Source of the DNA: Ruegeria sp. 6PALISEP08
GTDB taxonomy: Bacteria > Pseudomonadota > Alphaproteobacteria > Rhodobacterales > Rhodobacteraceae
Reading direction: 5' to 3'
Assembly (NCBI RefSeq): GCF_001238295.1
Contig: NZ_LGXZ01000005.1
Coordinates: 62,001 to 126,000 of the forward strand
Length of the DNA: 64,000 bases
Part shown: one piece after another, positions 8,681 through 17,094 of the stretch
How the letters are laid out: each line of letters starts with the position of its first letter
How positions within the stretch are numbered: position 1 is the stretch's first letter
The notes under the pieces: model-generated
Databases searched by the model: none
Told to the model about the DNA's origin: nothing
What the model saw: the letters and a program-made list of their open reading frames with translations, nothing else
Position numbers and translations under genes: made by a program

Positions 8681-9373
8681 ATGCCACATGAGGCACAAAA
8701 GGCTATCGCACGCCAGTCACTTTTATTGCGCAGCTTGCCCGAGAGGCATGTCGATTCATTGCTGCGTCAGGCCGTTTGGCGGAAATATGATCGGGGTGAG
8801 ACGATCTTCCTGCAAGAGGAAGAGGCCAAGGCAGTGCATGTTATGCTGGCGGGTTGGGTCAAACTGTTCCGTGTTACGCCGACCGGAGCTGAAGCGGTGG
8901 TGAGCGTTTTTACGCGAGGTGACAGCTTTGGCGAAGCCGTGGCGCTTCGGGACGTGCCATACCCTGTGTCTGCCGAAGCTGTGTCTCCTTGTGAAGTGAT
9001 GCATATCCCCAGCCCGGTATTGTTGTCGCTGATGCGGGAAGATCCGGAAATCGGCATTTCGATTCTAGCGGCTACTTTCACGCATCTGCACTCTCTGGTG
9101 GCACAGCTTGAGCAGCTGAAGGCGCAGACCGGTGCTCAGCGTGTTGCGGAATTTCTGCTGGAATTGTGTGATCGGGAAAGTGGTGCGTGCGAGGTGGAAC
9201 TTCCCTACGACAAGATGCTGATCGCAGGACGCTTGGGGATGAAACCCGAAAGCCTGAGCCGCGCGTTTTCACGGTTAAAAACTGTTGGTGTCAAGATCAA
9301 CAGAAACCACGCAGATATCGACGATATTGACACTCTGCGCGACTATGCGGATAGCGACCCGAGCGAGCGGTAA
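8681..9373 (+). CDS. Dnr-type Crp/Fnr transcriptional regulator
   Basis: About 230 residues: an N-terminal cyclic-nucleotide-binding fold (IFLQEEEAKAVHVMLAG, then RGDSFGEAVAL), a dimer helix, and a C-terminal Crp-type helix-turn-helix whose recognition helix MKPESLSRAFSRLK keeps the E-SR residues that read TTGA-type half-sites. There is no N-terminal cysteine cluster, so it is not an oxygen-sensing Fnr. Dnr proteins instead sense NO through heme. ATG 8681 has AGGGGG eight bases upstream; ATG 8633 has no well-placed site. Location beside nor and hemA makes control of denitrification the likely role. The exact subgroup (Dnr, NnrR or other) is inference. Confidence 0.85.
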   Translation: MPHEAQKAIARQSLLLRSLPERHVDSLLRQAVWRKYDRGETIFLQEEEAKAVHVMLAGWVKLFRVTPTGAEAVVSVFTRGDSFGEAVALRDVPYPVSAEAVSPCEVMHIPSPVLLSLMREDPEIGISILAATFTHLHSLVAQLEQLKAQTGAQRVAEFLLELCDRESGACEVELPYDKMLIAGRLGMKPESLSRAFSRLKTVGVKINRNHADIDDIDTLRDYADSDPSER

Positions 9374-9382
9374 CACCGCTCG
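9364..9382. terminator. Small hairpin between convergent dnr-like and queF genes
   Basis: CGAGCGG/CCGCTCG pair as a 7-bp stem with loop TAACA that includes the stop codon of the regulator gene. No T-run follows on either strand, so termination is only a possibility. Confidence 0.3.
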
Positions 9383-9397
9383 GATCCTGCATCTTGG

Positions 9398-9859
9398 TCA
9401 ACCGCGCCCGCGATAGGGGGGAACGCCCTGATCCGGAATCCACACGCTTTCCGGCAGGGGCCCCGTTTGCCAGAATACGTCAATGGGGATGCCGCCGCGC
9501 GGGTACCAATAGCCACCGATGCGCAGCCAGCGGGGTTCGAGAAATTCCTGCAGACGGCGCGCGATCGAGACGGTGCAATCTTCGTGAAAAGCACCGTGGT
9601 TTCGAAACGATCCCAGAAACAGCTTTAGTGATTTGCTTTCCACCAGCCAATCGCCGGGCACATAGTCGATGACCAGATGCGCGAAATCCGGCTGCCCGGT
9701 CATCGGGCAGAGCGAGGTGAACTCGGGCGCTGTGAAACGCACGTTATAGTCCACGTCCGCCTGCGGGTTCCGCACGCGTTCAAGAACCGCTTGTTCCGGC
9801 GAGTTGGGCAGGACGGTGTCGCCGCCCAATTGAGTGAGATTGCTGTAAATGTCGCTCAT
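9398..9859 (-). CDS. queF: NADPH-dependent 7-cyano-7-deazaguanine reductase
   Basis: A 153-residue unimodular QueF that reduces preQ0 to preQ1, the last step before tRNA insertion. The catalytic Cys is in [14 protein letters not shown], followed by the QueF signature [16 protein letters not shown]. Length fits the short QueF class. It is the last gene of queCDEF, with AAGGAG placed well before ATG 9859 and only 16 bases after queE. Confidence 0.96.
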   Translation of the reverse strand: MSDIYSNLTQLGGDTVLPNSPEQAVLERVRNPQADVDYNVRFTAPEFTSLCPMTGQPDFAHLVIDYVPGDWLVESKSLKLFLGSFRNHGAFHEDCTVSIARRLQEFLEPRWLRIGGYWYPRGGIPIDVFWQTGPLPESVWIPDQGVPPYRGRG

Positions 9860-9875
9860 GTCTGTCTCCTTATGG

Positions 9876-10577
9876 TCAGACGCCGCGTTTGTTGCCCCAG
9901 ACCAGCACGTGGAGCTGCGGCAGGATACGGGGGGCGAACCACCCTAAGCCAAGAGTTTTGTCGATCAGCCATTCCAGCCGCTCGGTGGCTTGGGTGAGAT
10001 CGACGGGCAGATCGGGGTCGGTTTCCGGGTTGCCTGGTTGCAGATAAAGCGGCAGGTCCGGATAGCGGGCCGCCACGTCCTTTGCCCATTGGAAATCGGT
10101 GTCATTGAAGATGACGATTTTCAGTGCTGTCTGCGCGGGCCGTACTGCAAGGCACGCGTCGAAGGCGTCCCAATCCATAACCTCGCCGCTGCTGGGAGGT
10201 TTGGGGCTGAGTACCAGCATCGACAGGTCGGCAAACCACGGTTTGGCAACGGACCCTTGGGTCTCGCAGGCAAAGCGATAGCCTGCCCGCGTTCCGCGCT
10301 GGATCAACGGGGCGAAGTCCTGAATGGCTGGGTTGCCGCCGGACAGCGACACGGTCAGGGGTTGCCCGCCAGAAAGTCGCTGTACCTCGGACCAGACGGC
10401 CTCGGTCTCCATCGCCTTCCAATCGTGGCGATAGGCGGTGTCGACGGCGTGCAGGCTGTCACACCACGCGCAGCGAAAATCGCATCCGCCTGTACGTACG
10501 AAAACGGTGGGCTGGCCGATCAGTGCGCCCTCGCCCTGAATGGTTGGGCCGAAAATTTCAGCGATGCGCAGGGTCAT
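9876..10577 (-). CDS. queE: 7-carboxy-7-deazaguanine synthase (radical SAM)
   Basis: A 233-residue radical SAM enzyme that converts 6-carboxytetrahydropterin to CDG. The cluster motif is CDFRCAWC (CX3CX2C), preceded by FGPTIQGEG, the usual QueE start. The frame is open to 10652, but ATG 10577, overlapping the end of queD by four bases, gives [12 protein letters not shown], the expected N terminus. The C-terminal part ([14 protein letters not shown]) matches QueE. Confidence 0.95.
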   Translation of the reverse strand: MTLRIAEIFGPTIQGEGALIGQPTVFVRTGGCDFRCAWCDSLHAVDTAYRHDWKAMETEAVWSEVQRLSGGQPLTVSLSGGNPAIQDFAPLIQRGTRAGYRFACETQGSVAKPWFADLSMLVLSPKPPSSGEVMDWDAFDACLAVRPAQTALKIVIFNDTDFQWAKDVAARYPDLPLYLQPGNPETDPDLPVDLTQATERLEWLIDKTLGLGWFAPRILPQLHVLVWGNKRGV

Positions 10578-10927
10578 GGCCGGTACTCGGCCCACGTCTT
10601 GGGCGTCTCGGACACTTTGACTGCGGCTGTTTCGGGCCAGCGCGCGGCGCACCAGTCATAGAAATGGCGCGCCATGTTCTCGGCGGTGGTCGCGCAGTCC
10701 AGCACATCGTTCAGATGCTGATGGTCGAACCTGTCGTCGATATAGGTTTTGAGCGGTTTCAGCTCGTGATAGTCCCGCACAAATCCATCGCTGTTCAGGT
10801 GGGCCGAGGCGAGCTCGACCACGACGATATAATTGTGCCCGTGCATCCTTGCGCATTGGTGATCGTTTGGCAGGTGGGTCAACTGGTGCGAGGCCGAAAA
10901 GTGGAATTCCTTGGTGATCCGGTACAT
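10574..10927 (-). CDS. queD: 6-carboxytetrahydropterin synthase
   Basis: A 117-residue PTPS-family enzyme that makes 6-carboxy-tetrahydropterin from dihydroneopterin triphosphate. Zinc-binding histidines are visible in FHFSASH and MHGHNY, with the catalytic Cys in [11 protein letters not shown]. The frame extends upstream to 10960, but ATG 10927 overlaps the queC stop and yields the family start [10 protein letters not shown]. The short overlaps through queC-D-E indicate translational coupling. Confidence 0.95.
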   Translation of the reverse strand: MYRITKEFHFSASHQLTHLPNDHQCARMHGHNYIVVVELASAHLNSDGFVRDYHELKPLKTYIDDRFDHQHLNDVLDCATTAENMARHFYDWCAARWPETAAVKVSETPKTWAEYRP

Positions 10928-11625
10928 CAGGCCCGCTCCCTTTCCATTGCCTGACGCCAAAATTCGGGGTCCTCGTACACAGTGGGGTCTTCGACACCGG
11001 CCAGATCAAATGCCTCGCGCCGTTCGACACAGGTGCCGCAGCGCCCGCAATGCCGATCACCGCCCTTGTAGCAGGACCATGTTTCAGCAAAGGGCGTGTT
11101 CACCCGTGCCCCTTCGGCAACGATTTCGGATTTGGATCGATGGACGAAGGGAACATGCAGCGCGATATCCGCATATCCGTCCAGAGCCGCACGCTGCATG
11201 GCGTCAAAGGCGTCAGTGAAGCCGGGGCGACAATCTGGGTAGATAAAGTGATCGCCCCCATGCACGGCGGTGGCCACCGCCGCGTCGCCATTTGCCGCCG
11301 CGATGCCATAGGCAATGGTCAGCATGATGGCGTTGCGATTGGGGACGACTGTGACCTTCATGGTCTCTTCTTCATAATGCCCGTCCGGCACGTCCAAATC
11401 GTCGGTCAGGGCAGATCCGGTCAGCGACGCCCCAACCGAACGCAAATCAATCACATGATGTGGTACGCCCAGCCTTTCGGCACATTGGGCGGCAAAACCC
11501 AGTTCCTTGGTGTGGCGTTGGCCATAGTCGAATGAGATCAGTCGAGACAGGTTGCCTTCAGCCGCCAGTACATGGGCCAAAGAAACCGAATCCAGCCCGC
11601 CGGAGCAGACCAAAGCAGTTTTCAT
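10927..11625 (-). CDS. queC: 7-cyano-7-deazaguanine synthase
   Basis: A 232-residue ATP-dependent enzyme converting CDG to preQ0. The PP-loop CSGGLDSVS sits at the start and the zinc site is at the end (CYKGGDRHCGRCGTCVERR). The frame stays open upstream to 11892, but the residues before ATG 11625 are not QueC-like and coincide with the riboswitch. AAGGA at 11638-11634 is the ribosome site and is embedded in that riboswitch. It is the first gene of queCDEF. Confidence 0.96.
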   Translation of the reverse strand: MKTALVCSGGLDSVSLAHVLAAEGNLSRLISFDYGQRHTKELGFAAQCAERLGVPHHVIDLRSVGASLTGSALTDDLDVPDGHYEEETMKVTVVPNRNAIMLTIAYGIAAANGDAAVATAVHGGDHFIYPDCRPGFTDAFDAMQRAALDGYADIALHVPFVHRSKSEIVAEGARVNTPFAETWSCYKGGDRHCGRCGTCVERREAFDLAGVEDPTVYEDPEFWRQAMERERA

Positions 11626-11632
11626 ATTGTCA

Positions 11633-11668
11633 GTCCTTGTTTTGTTAGCCGGGTAGGCTGCGACCGGC
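11633..11668 (-). promoter_or_regulatory. preQ1-I riboswitch (Tte-like) controlling queC
   Basis: Reading the minus strand, GCCGG (11668-11664) pairs with CCGGC (11652-11648). The loop begins TCGCAG, and the tail TAACAAAACAAGGA (11647-11634) ends in the queC Shine-Dalgarno sequence nine bases before the ATG. This is almost base for base the layout of the Thermoanaerobacter tengcongensis preQ1-I aptamer (stem, UCGCAG, second stem arm, UAACAAAACAAGG). Ligand binding would close the pseudoknot over the ribosome site and shut down translation of the preQ1 pathway. Recognised by eye; no covariance search was run. Confidence 0.88.
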
Positions 11669-11851
11669 GGGGCGCATCGATAGGTGCGTTTTTTTTCAAG
11701 TGCAATGCTTTTCGAACCCGAGCGCGGTAAAATAACTGCGACTGTGCGCTGACCCTGTTCTGCGTTCTTTCGCTTGGTTCGCTTCCTGTCTATCGTGCGC
11801 CAAAGGACATCTTTCGCTGGTTGTGCGCAGACGACAAAACGGATCACGATA

Positions 11852-12862
11852 ATGACGATTGAAGATATGCTCTCGGGCTTTGCCCGCGCCACATTGATGA
11901 CGTCCGCGACGCCGACCGAGCGGCTTGATCGGTTGTCGGATCAGTTAGGGCTGGATCTGTGGATCAAACGGGACGACCTGACTGGGCTGAGCTTTGGTGG
12001 CAATAAAACCCGCCAGCTGGAGTTCTATTTGGGTGAGGCCCAGCAACAGAAAGCAGATACAATCCTGATCACCGGGGCGGTGCAGTCGAACTTTGTTCGC
12101 TCGGCTGCCGCGGCGGCTGCAAAACTTGGCATGGACGCCGTCCTTCAGCTGGAAGAGCGCGTACCGGGCATGGGTGCAGATTATTACCGATCGGGAAATG
12201 TCTTGCTGGCCGGTCTTCTGGGGGCCGAACATTTACACTACCCCACCGGCGAAGATGAGATCGGCGCAGACAATGCCTTGCATGAAAGGGCCGATCAGCT
12301 GAAGGCCGAAGGCCGAAAGCCCTATGTTATTCATCTTGGCATCGATCATCCTCCGCTTGGCGCGTTGGGATATGTTGCTGCTGCAGCGGAACTGATGACC
12401 CAGATCAGTGATTTTGAAGCGGCTGTGGTGCCATCCGGCAGCGGTTCCACCCATGGCGGATTCTTGGCAGGGCTGCGGCTTGCCGGGCAATCTGCCCCTG
12501 TCTATGGCATCTGCGTTCGCCGCGATCAGCACCAGCAACATGTACGGATGCAACAGGTTCTGGGGCGTCTGGCGGATATGCTGGGCTTCGATCCCGTTTT
12601 GGTCATGGATGACATTCAGACATGGGACGGGGCGTTGGCTCCGGGATACGGACAGATCGGTCCTGCCACGCGCAATGCTCTGACCCTGATGGCTCGTTCC
12701 GAGGGAATCTTTTTGGACCCGGTCTATTCAGCCAAAACCTTCGCGGGGCTTTTGGGTTTGCTGGAACAAGGTGTTCTGCAGCAGGGGCAGAAAGTGATTC
12801 TGCTGCACACAGGGGGTCAACCGGCGCTATTTGGGTACCAGGACGAGTTGCTTTCGCCCTGA
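11852..12862 (+). CDS. PLP-dependent D-cysteine desulfhydrase / ACC deaminase family enzyme
   Basis: A 336-residue fold-type II PLP enzyme. The Schiff-base lysine is Lys52 in FGGNKTRQLEF, with GAVQSNFVRSAAA and VPSGSGSTHGGFLAGL forming the PLP pocket. The family includes D-cysteine desulfhydrase, ACC deaminase and L-cysteate sulfo-lyase (CuyA), and marine roseobacters are known for the last. The motif after the lysine is QSNFVR instead of the QSNHxR usual in CuyA and DcyD, so I do not choose a substrate. ATG 11852 is preferred to the upstream 11774, whose extra 26 residues look non-coding; the ribosome site is weak. Confidence 0.75.
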   Translation: MTIEDMLSGFARATLMTSATPTERLDRLSDQLGLDLWIKRDDLTGLSFGGNKTRQLEFYLGEAQQQKADTILITGAVQSNFVRSAAAAAAKLGMDAVLQLEERVPGMGADYYRSGNVLLAGLLGAEHLHYPTGEDEIGADNALHERADQLKAEGRKPYVIHLGIDHPPLGALGYVAAAAELMTQISDFEAAVVPSGSGSTHGGFLAGLRLAGQSAPVYGICVRRDQHQQHVRMQQVLGRLADMLGFDPVLVMDDIQTWDGALAPGYGQIGPATRNALTLMARSEGIFLDPVYSAKTFAGLLGLLEQGVLQQGQKVILLHTGGQPALFGYQDELLSP

Positions 12863-12939
12863 CGTATTAAAGAAACGACAGTCGGGTTCGACCTATCGAC
12901 AGTAGCACCTATGGTATGCTCCGGGCCGGCCGTGAAGTC

Positions 12940-15900
12940 CTACAGCGTCTTCGCTTGATCAACTGCCGCCAAAGCCTCCGCGATATCGCAGTTTTGCGGG
13001 CTGCCGGATATTGCGCCCAGAATGCCCCTTATGTCCGGTGACGTCTCTGGCACACAATTGAGACGTTCGCAGGTCCGCTGATACGCGATGGCGGTACGCA
13101 GTTCGAACATTCGAGCCTGCTGTCTGCGCGCGGTTCGAATAGCGCGTTCGAACAAGAGGTCGGCGGGGTGATCTGTGGCCTGCAAAGTGGCCTCGATCCG
13201 GTCTGTTTCGGCTTGCGCCCAGCCTTCATTGGTCAGATCCTGCTGAGTTCGCGCCTCGTCCAGAAACTGTTGCGCTGTGCGCGTTTCGTTTGCCTTAAGT
13301 GCGACTTCGGCCAGAACTGTCAGGAACAAAGGCTTGTAGTTACCTGCCCCACTGGCCCACCAGGCTTGTGCCGCATCGTGCATCGCGTGCATCGTCCGAA
13401 GGTTGGGTGTAATCTGAGCATCCGCCCAGCTGCGCCAGACATTGGCCGTCAATGACATGAACGGGAATGCATGTTTGATGGCCAGAGATTCAAGGCGCGA
13501 GACCGCGTCATAAACTTGTTCAGGATCGCGCCGCAGAAGGTGAAGCATACATAGATAAGTCAATGACTGCGCCAGACTGTGTGCATGTTTCAAATCCTGA
13601 GCTGCTGACACGGCCTGAAGCTGGATATCAAGGGCGCGGTCTGGCTCGCCGCGCAGCCAGGTCGCGACGCTCAGAAAGCAAGATGTAATGGCGGCATGAT
13701 CAGTACCATAGACGTAAGCCAGGCGGCTGTGCTGTTCCGGGTCATACAAGCTCAGCGCCTGTTTCAGGTGATCACAAGCTGGTTCCAGATGCCCGATATG
13801 CAGTAAAACTGCGCCCATGGCCCGGTGGGCGATCATGGTGTGATGCGTTTCCTCATCAAGTTTTGCCAGGTCCAGCAATTGTGCTGCCGTGGCTTTGGCC
13901 AGATTGTATTCACCCCGCACCAGATGATACGCGTACAGCCCATTCAGAACCGGGAACAGTTGTTCGGTTTCGCCCAGCCGGTTGCACAGGTCGCGAATCC
14001 GCGCGTAAGCCGCTCCTGTTTCATCCGCTGCAATGCCTGCGGTCGAGCGAAGAACACCCGCCCGAAGAACTTGAATCCGGGTTTCGTTTCGATCCCGGTC
14101 AACGGATTTGTCCACCTTTTCGAGCAAGGTGATGGCCCGGCCCAACTGTGTCACCGCTTCGACCGCCGCCGAACGTTCAGCCGAGCGTTGGCCAGCCAGA
14201 AACCAGTAATCGATCGCCTGTTCCGGCATGTCCGCCATCGTGTAGTGGTGGGCGAAAATCTCAGGGCCGACCGCCGCATCGTGATGCTCAGTCTCTTCCA
14301 AGGCCTCGGCCACACGGGCATGCAGCCCCCGCCGTTCGCGTTTCAGAAGGCTGTTATACGCAGTTTCGCGAATGAGGGCGTGACGATAAGTGAAGGTCTC
14401 CTCCGGATCTGCGTCCGAGCTGTTCACGATGCCTGCATCCTCCAGCAATTCCAGCCCCGCCCGCAAGGCCCCTTCGTTCAAACCCGAGACCCGCGCGATC
14501 AGAGGGTACGAGAAGTGTGGACCGATAACTGCCCCGATCTGTGCCACTTCCTTGGCCGAACTCAGTCGGTCCAAACGGGCCATCAAGGCGTCATGCAGGG
14601 ATTTGGGAACGGAAGATGATACCGACGCACTGTCAGCCGAGACGGTTTCCGCACCATCAATCAGAAAGTCGGTCTCCAGAAGGTCCTTGGTGACCTCTTC
14701 GACGAATAGAGGAACCCCGTTTGAACGGGCTGTGATCAGATCATAAGCCGCCTTTGGAACGGGTCTGCCATTGGCGACGTCGTCAACGATTTCCTTTATC
14801 TGTTCAATGCCCAACTGCTTCAAATCGACATGGGTGAGATTTGAGGTGAATGTCCAGCCCGGATCAAAGCCCGTGCGATAGCTCATCACCATCAGCACCG
14901 GCGCATCCCCGATGCGTTTTACAAAGAGATCGAGCAGCGTTTTTGTTGTCGGGTCGATCCAATGTGCATCTTCAAACAGCACCAGCACCGGACTCTTCCC
15001 GGCTGTTGCGATCAGATGATCTGCCAACATGTCCAGCGTCTGTTTCATCACCTGTTCAGGCGTCAGATCCAGCGGACCCAACTGATCCTCGAATGGAACA
15101 GACAGAAGCGATGCGGCCAGTTTTAGCGTGATGTCGGACGGCGTGCCCAATGCGTGCTTTAACTTGTCCAGTTTCTGTGCCGCGCTGTCGTCAATTCTTA
15201 ATCCCGCTGCGGTCTCAAGCTGGCGAATGATGGGATATAGTGCACTTGCATCGTGGTAGGGAGAGCATTGAAATCGAACGTGTTGATAGGATGGGTCTGG
15301 GATCGTTCGGTGCAGCTCTTCGATCAGGCGGGATTTTCCGATCCCTGCTTCGCCTGACACCAGCGCCACCTGACCATGTCCTTGTTGGGCCAGATCCCAT
15401 TTGCTGTGCAGCGTTTTGTATTCCAGTGTTCGGCCGACAAGCGAGCTCATCGCAGTGTCATCCGAGGCTATGAACCGGCTGAGGGTTTGGCGCGTGCCAG
15501 TGACTTGCCAGGCTTCAACTTCCTTTGCGAAACCTTTCAACTGAAACGTTCCACGGCGAATGTATTCAAACGTATCGCCTGCAAGTTCGTGGGTCGTCGG
15601 CGCAACGATCAGCGTGCCCGGGTCGGCCATGGATTGCAGCCGCGCGGCGAGGTTTGGGGTTTCGCCCATCGCTGTGCCATCCTCGAACATCTTTTCACCC
15701 CGCAGGTCGCCAACGACGACCAGACCGGTTGCAATGCCGATACGCACCTGAAGCTGGGCATGCGTGCGCAAGTTGGGGATATCGCGAATAATCCGAAGAC
15801 CCGCGTGTATCGCGCGTTGAGGATCATCCTCATGCGCGTGCGGAAACCCAAAGAACACCATGATGCCGTCGCCATAATAACTGGCGATGTGTCCGTCATA

Positions 15901-16281
15901 TGCGGCGACGGCTGCGGCGCAAGTTTCCTTGAACAGCCTCAGAACCTCGGCCAGATCTTCGGGGTCAAGTTGTTGCGACAGCGGAGTAGACCCCACGAGA
16001 TCAATGAACATCACCGTCAGTTGCCTGCGTTCGGCAACAATATTGGGTTCTGGACCTGAACGCCCCTTTGCACCTTCGCGAATGGCCTTCAGGAAACGCC
16101 GTCTAGGTCCCAAAGGCAACCCAATGGTGACAAGGTCATCATCGTTCAGTTCGGCAAGATCACCCAACTCGACTTCATGCTGGGAAAAGGCGTCAGCATA
16201 TTTGGATAAGCCATGCTTGCTCAGCCAGTCTGCAATATCTGCCATGTGATCCCGCACGTGACATCGGTGTTGTGATGCCAT
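12940..16281 (-). CDS. SAM domain/adenylate cyclase/AAA ATPase/TPR regulatory protein
   Basis: A 1113-residue multidomain protein. In order: a SAM domain (about 14-75), a class III nucleotide cyclase (about 90-270) with metal Asp residues in MFIDLVGST and YYGDGIMVFFG and the NLAARLQ transition-state residues, a STAND-type ATPase (Walker A SGEAGIGKS; FEDAHWIDPTT), and a long C-terminal TPR-like helical region. Proteins of this design occur in multiple copies in rhizobia and roseobacters and are presumed signal-dependent cyclases; ligands are unknown. Two starts are possible: ATG 16281 with GGAG close by, or ATG 16245 at the SAM domain. Cytoplasmic; no link to its neighbours is obvious. Confidence 0.85.
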   Translation of the reverse strand: MASQHRCHVRDHMADIADWLSKHGLSKYADAFSQHEVELGDLAELNDDDLVTIGLPLGPRRRFLKAIREGAKGRSGPEPNIVAERRQLTVMFIDLVGSTPLSQQLDPEDLAEVLRLFKETCAAAVAAYDGHIASYYGDGIMVFFGFPHAHEDDPQRAIHAGLRIIRDIPNLRTHAQLQVRIGIATGLVVVGDLRGEKMFEDGTAMGETPNLAARLQSMADPGTLIVAPTTHELAGDTFEYIRRGTFQLKGFAKEVEAWQVTGTRQTLSRFIASDDTAMSSLVGRTLEYKTLHSKWDLAQQGHGQVALVSGEAGIGKSRLIEELHRTIPDPSYQHVRFQCSPYHDASALYPIIRQLETAAGLRIDDSAAQKLDKLKHALGTPSDITLKLAASLLSVPFEDQLGPLDLTPEQVMKQTLDMLADHLIATAGKSPVLVLFEDAHWIDPTTKTLLDLFVKRIGDAPVLMVMSYRTGFDPGWTFTSNLTHVDLKQLGIEQIKEIVDDVANGRPVPKAAYDLITARSNGVPLFVEEVTKDLLETDFLIDGAETVSADSASVSSSVPKSLHDALMARLDRLSSAKEVAQIGAVIGPHFSYPLIARVSGLNEGALRAGLELLEDAGIVNSSDADPEETFTYRHALIRETAYNSLLKRERRGLHARVAEALEETEHHDAAVGPEIFAHHYTMADMPEQAIDYWFLAGQRSAERSAAVEAVTQLGRAITLLEKVDKSVDRDRNETRIQVLRAGVLRSTAGIAADETGAAYARIRDLCNRLGETEQLFPVLNGLYAYHLVRGEYNLAKATAAQLLDLAKLDEETHHTMIAHRAMGAVLLHIGHLEPACDHLKQALSLYDPEQHSRLAYVYGTDHAAITSCFLSVATWLRGEPDRALDIQLQAVSAAQDLKHAHSLAQSLTYLCMLHLLRRDPEQVYDAVSRLESLAIKHAFPFMSLTANVWRSWADAQITPNLRTMHAMHDAAQAWWASGAGNYKPLFLTVLAEVALKANETRTAQQFLDEARTQQDLTNEGWAQAETDRIEATLQATDHPADLLFERAIRTARRQQARMFELRTAIAYQRTCERLNCVPETSPDIRGILGAISGSPQNCDIAEALAAVDQAKTL

Positions 16282-16418
16282 GCTCTCCGCTTTTTTGTTT
16301 GATCCTCAAGTTCGGCCTTTGCGCCGCCAAGGACGTTTGATCTTATCAAGAACGACAGGGCAGGGTGGGTCAAGAGTGCATCGGGACAAAACAACGTTCC
16401 ACGTCTATCGCTCGGGTC

Positions 16419-16973
16419 CTACAAGCTCCCTCTGGTCCACTTGATAGAGCATCCCATCGAGGGTGTTTGATCTTGGGGGCCTTGCCCGGTTTCAGCGATC
16501 CGAAGCATCGCGTTGACAAGTTCCGGCTCACGCTCGCCGGATTCGCCACGGCGCAGATTGTCCAGGCGTCCACGGTATTGCAGCAACCCGTCTGCATTCA
16601 GACCAAAGAAGTCGGGTGTACAGACCGCGTTATATGCCTGTCCAACGGATTGATCCTCGTCGACAAGATAGGGGAAGTTGAACCCGTTCATTCGCGCGAA
16701 CTCCAACATTCTGGGCGGTGCATCTTCTGCGTAGTCTCGATAATCGTTCGACATCACCGCCAAGACGCCAATGCCCTTTGACCTCAAAAGATCCGTGTCC
16801 CGCGCCAGCCGATCTGCAAGGGTTTTGACATACGGGCAATGGTTGCAAATAAAGGCGATCAGCAGCCCGTTTTGCAGATGATCGGACATGGTGAAAGGTT
16901 GACCGTTGGGATCCTTCAGTGTGAAGTCCGGGGCCTTCCAGCCAAATTCGCAGATTGGTGTGTCCAGCAGCAT
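16419..16973 (-). CDS. Thioredoxin-fold (AhpC/TSA-like) redox protein
   Basis: A 184-residue single-domain protein. FICNHCPYVKTLADRLA carries a CxxC in the thioredoxin position, preceded by APDFTLKDPNG and followed by VCTPDFFGLNADG. This is the peroxiredoxin-like thioredoxin family often annotated as redoxin or YbbN-like. There is no signal peptide, so it is probably cytoplasmic. It is transcribed in the same direction as the large cyclase gene, whose start lies 138 bases downstream. Substrate unknown. Confidence 0.8.
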   Translation of the reverse strand: MLLDTPICEFGWKAPDFTLKDPNGQPFTMSDHLQNGLLIAFICNHCPYVKTLADRLARDTDLLRSKGIGVLAVMSNDYRDYAEDAPPRMLEFARMNGFNFPYLVDEDQSVGQAYNAVCTPDFFGLNADGLLQYRGRLDNLRRGESGEREPELVNAMLRIAETGQGPQDQTPSMGCSIKWTRGSL

Positions 16974-17060
16974 GTTCTACCTTGCGTCCGATAAGGGTGG
17001 TGATTGGATCAGTCTAGAGGTCAATCGCTTGGAAGTTTAGCGCAAGTTTTCCTGCGCCAT

Positions 17061-17094
17061 GAGGGTGAGCGGAAAGCCCAATGGGATCACCCTC
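17061..17094. terminator. Hairpin at the end of dctM
   Basis: GAGGGTGA (17061-17068) and TCACCCTC (17087-17094) form a perfect 8-bp stem that overlaps the dctM stop codon. No T-run follows, so it may be a 3'-end stabiliser or a weak terminator. Confidence 0.35.

Noticed and set aside
10928-11892. N-terminal extension of queC to 11892
   Set aside because: The added residues are non-homologous and overlap the preQ1 riboswitch; ATG 11625 with its own ribosome site gives a normal QueC.
11852-12862. Naming the PLP enzyme CuyA (L-cysteate sulfo-lyase)
   Set aside because: It belongs to the right family, but the QSNFVR motif differs from the QSNH form and no sulfonate transport or sulfite exporter gene is adjacent.
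16337-16349. TTGATCTTATCAA, FNR-like dyad upstream of the cyclase gene
   Set aside because: The half-sites are perfect but separated by 3 bases, whereas FNR and Dnr sites need 4; kept only as a dyad of unknown use.
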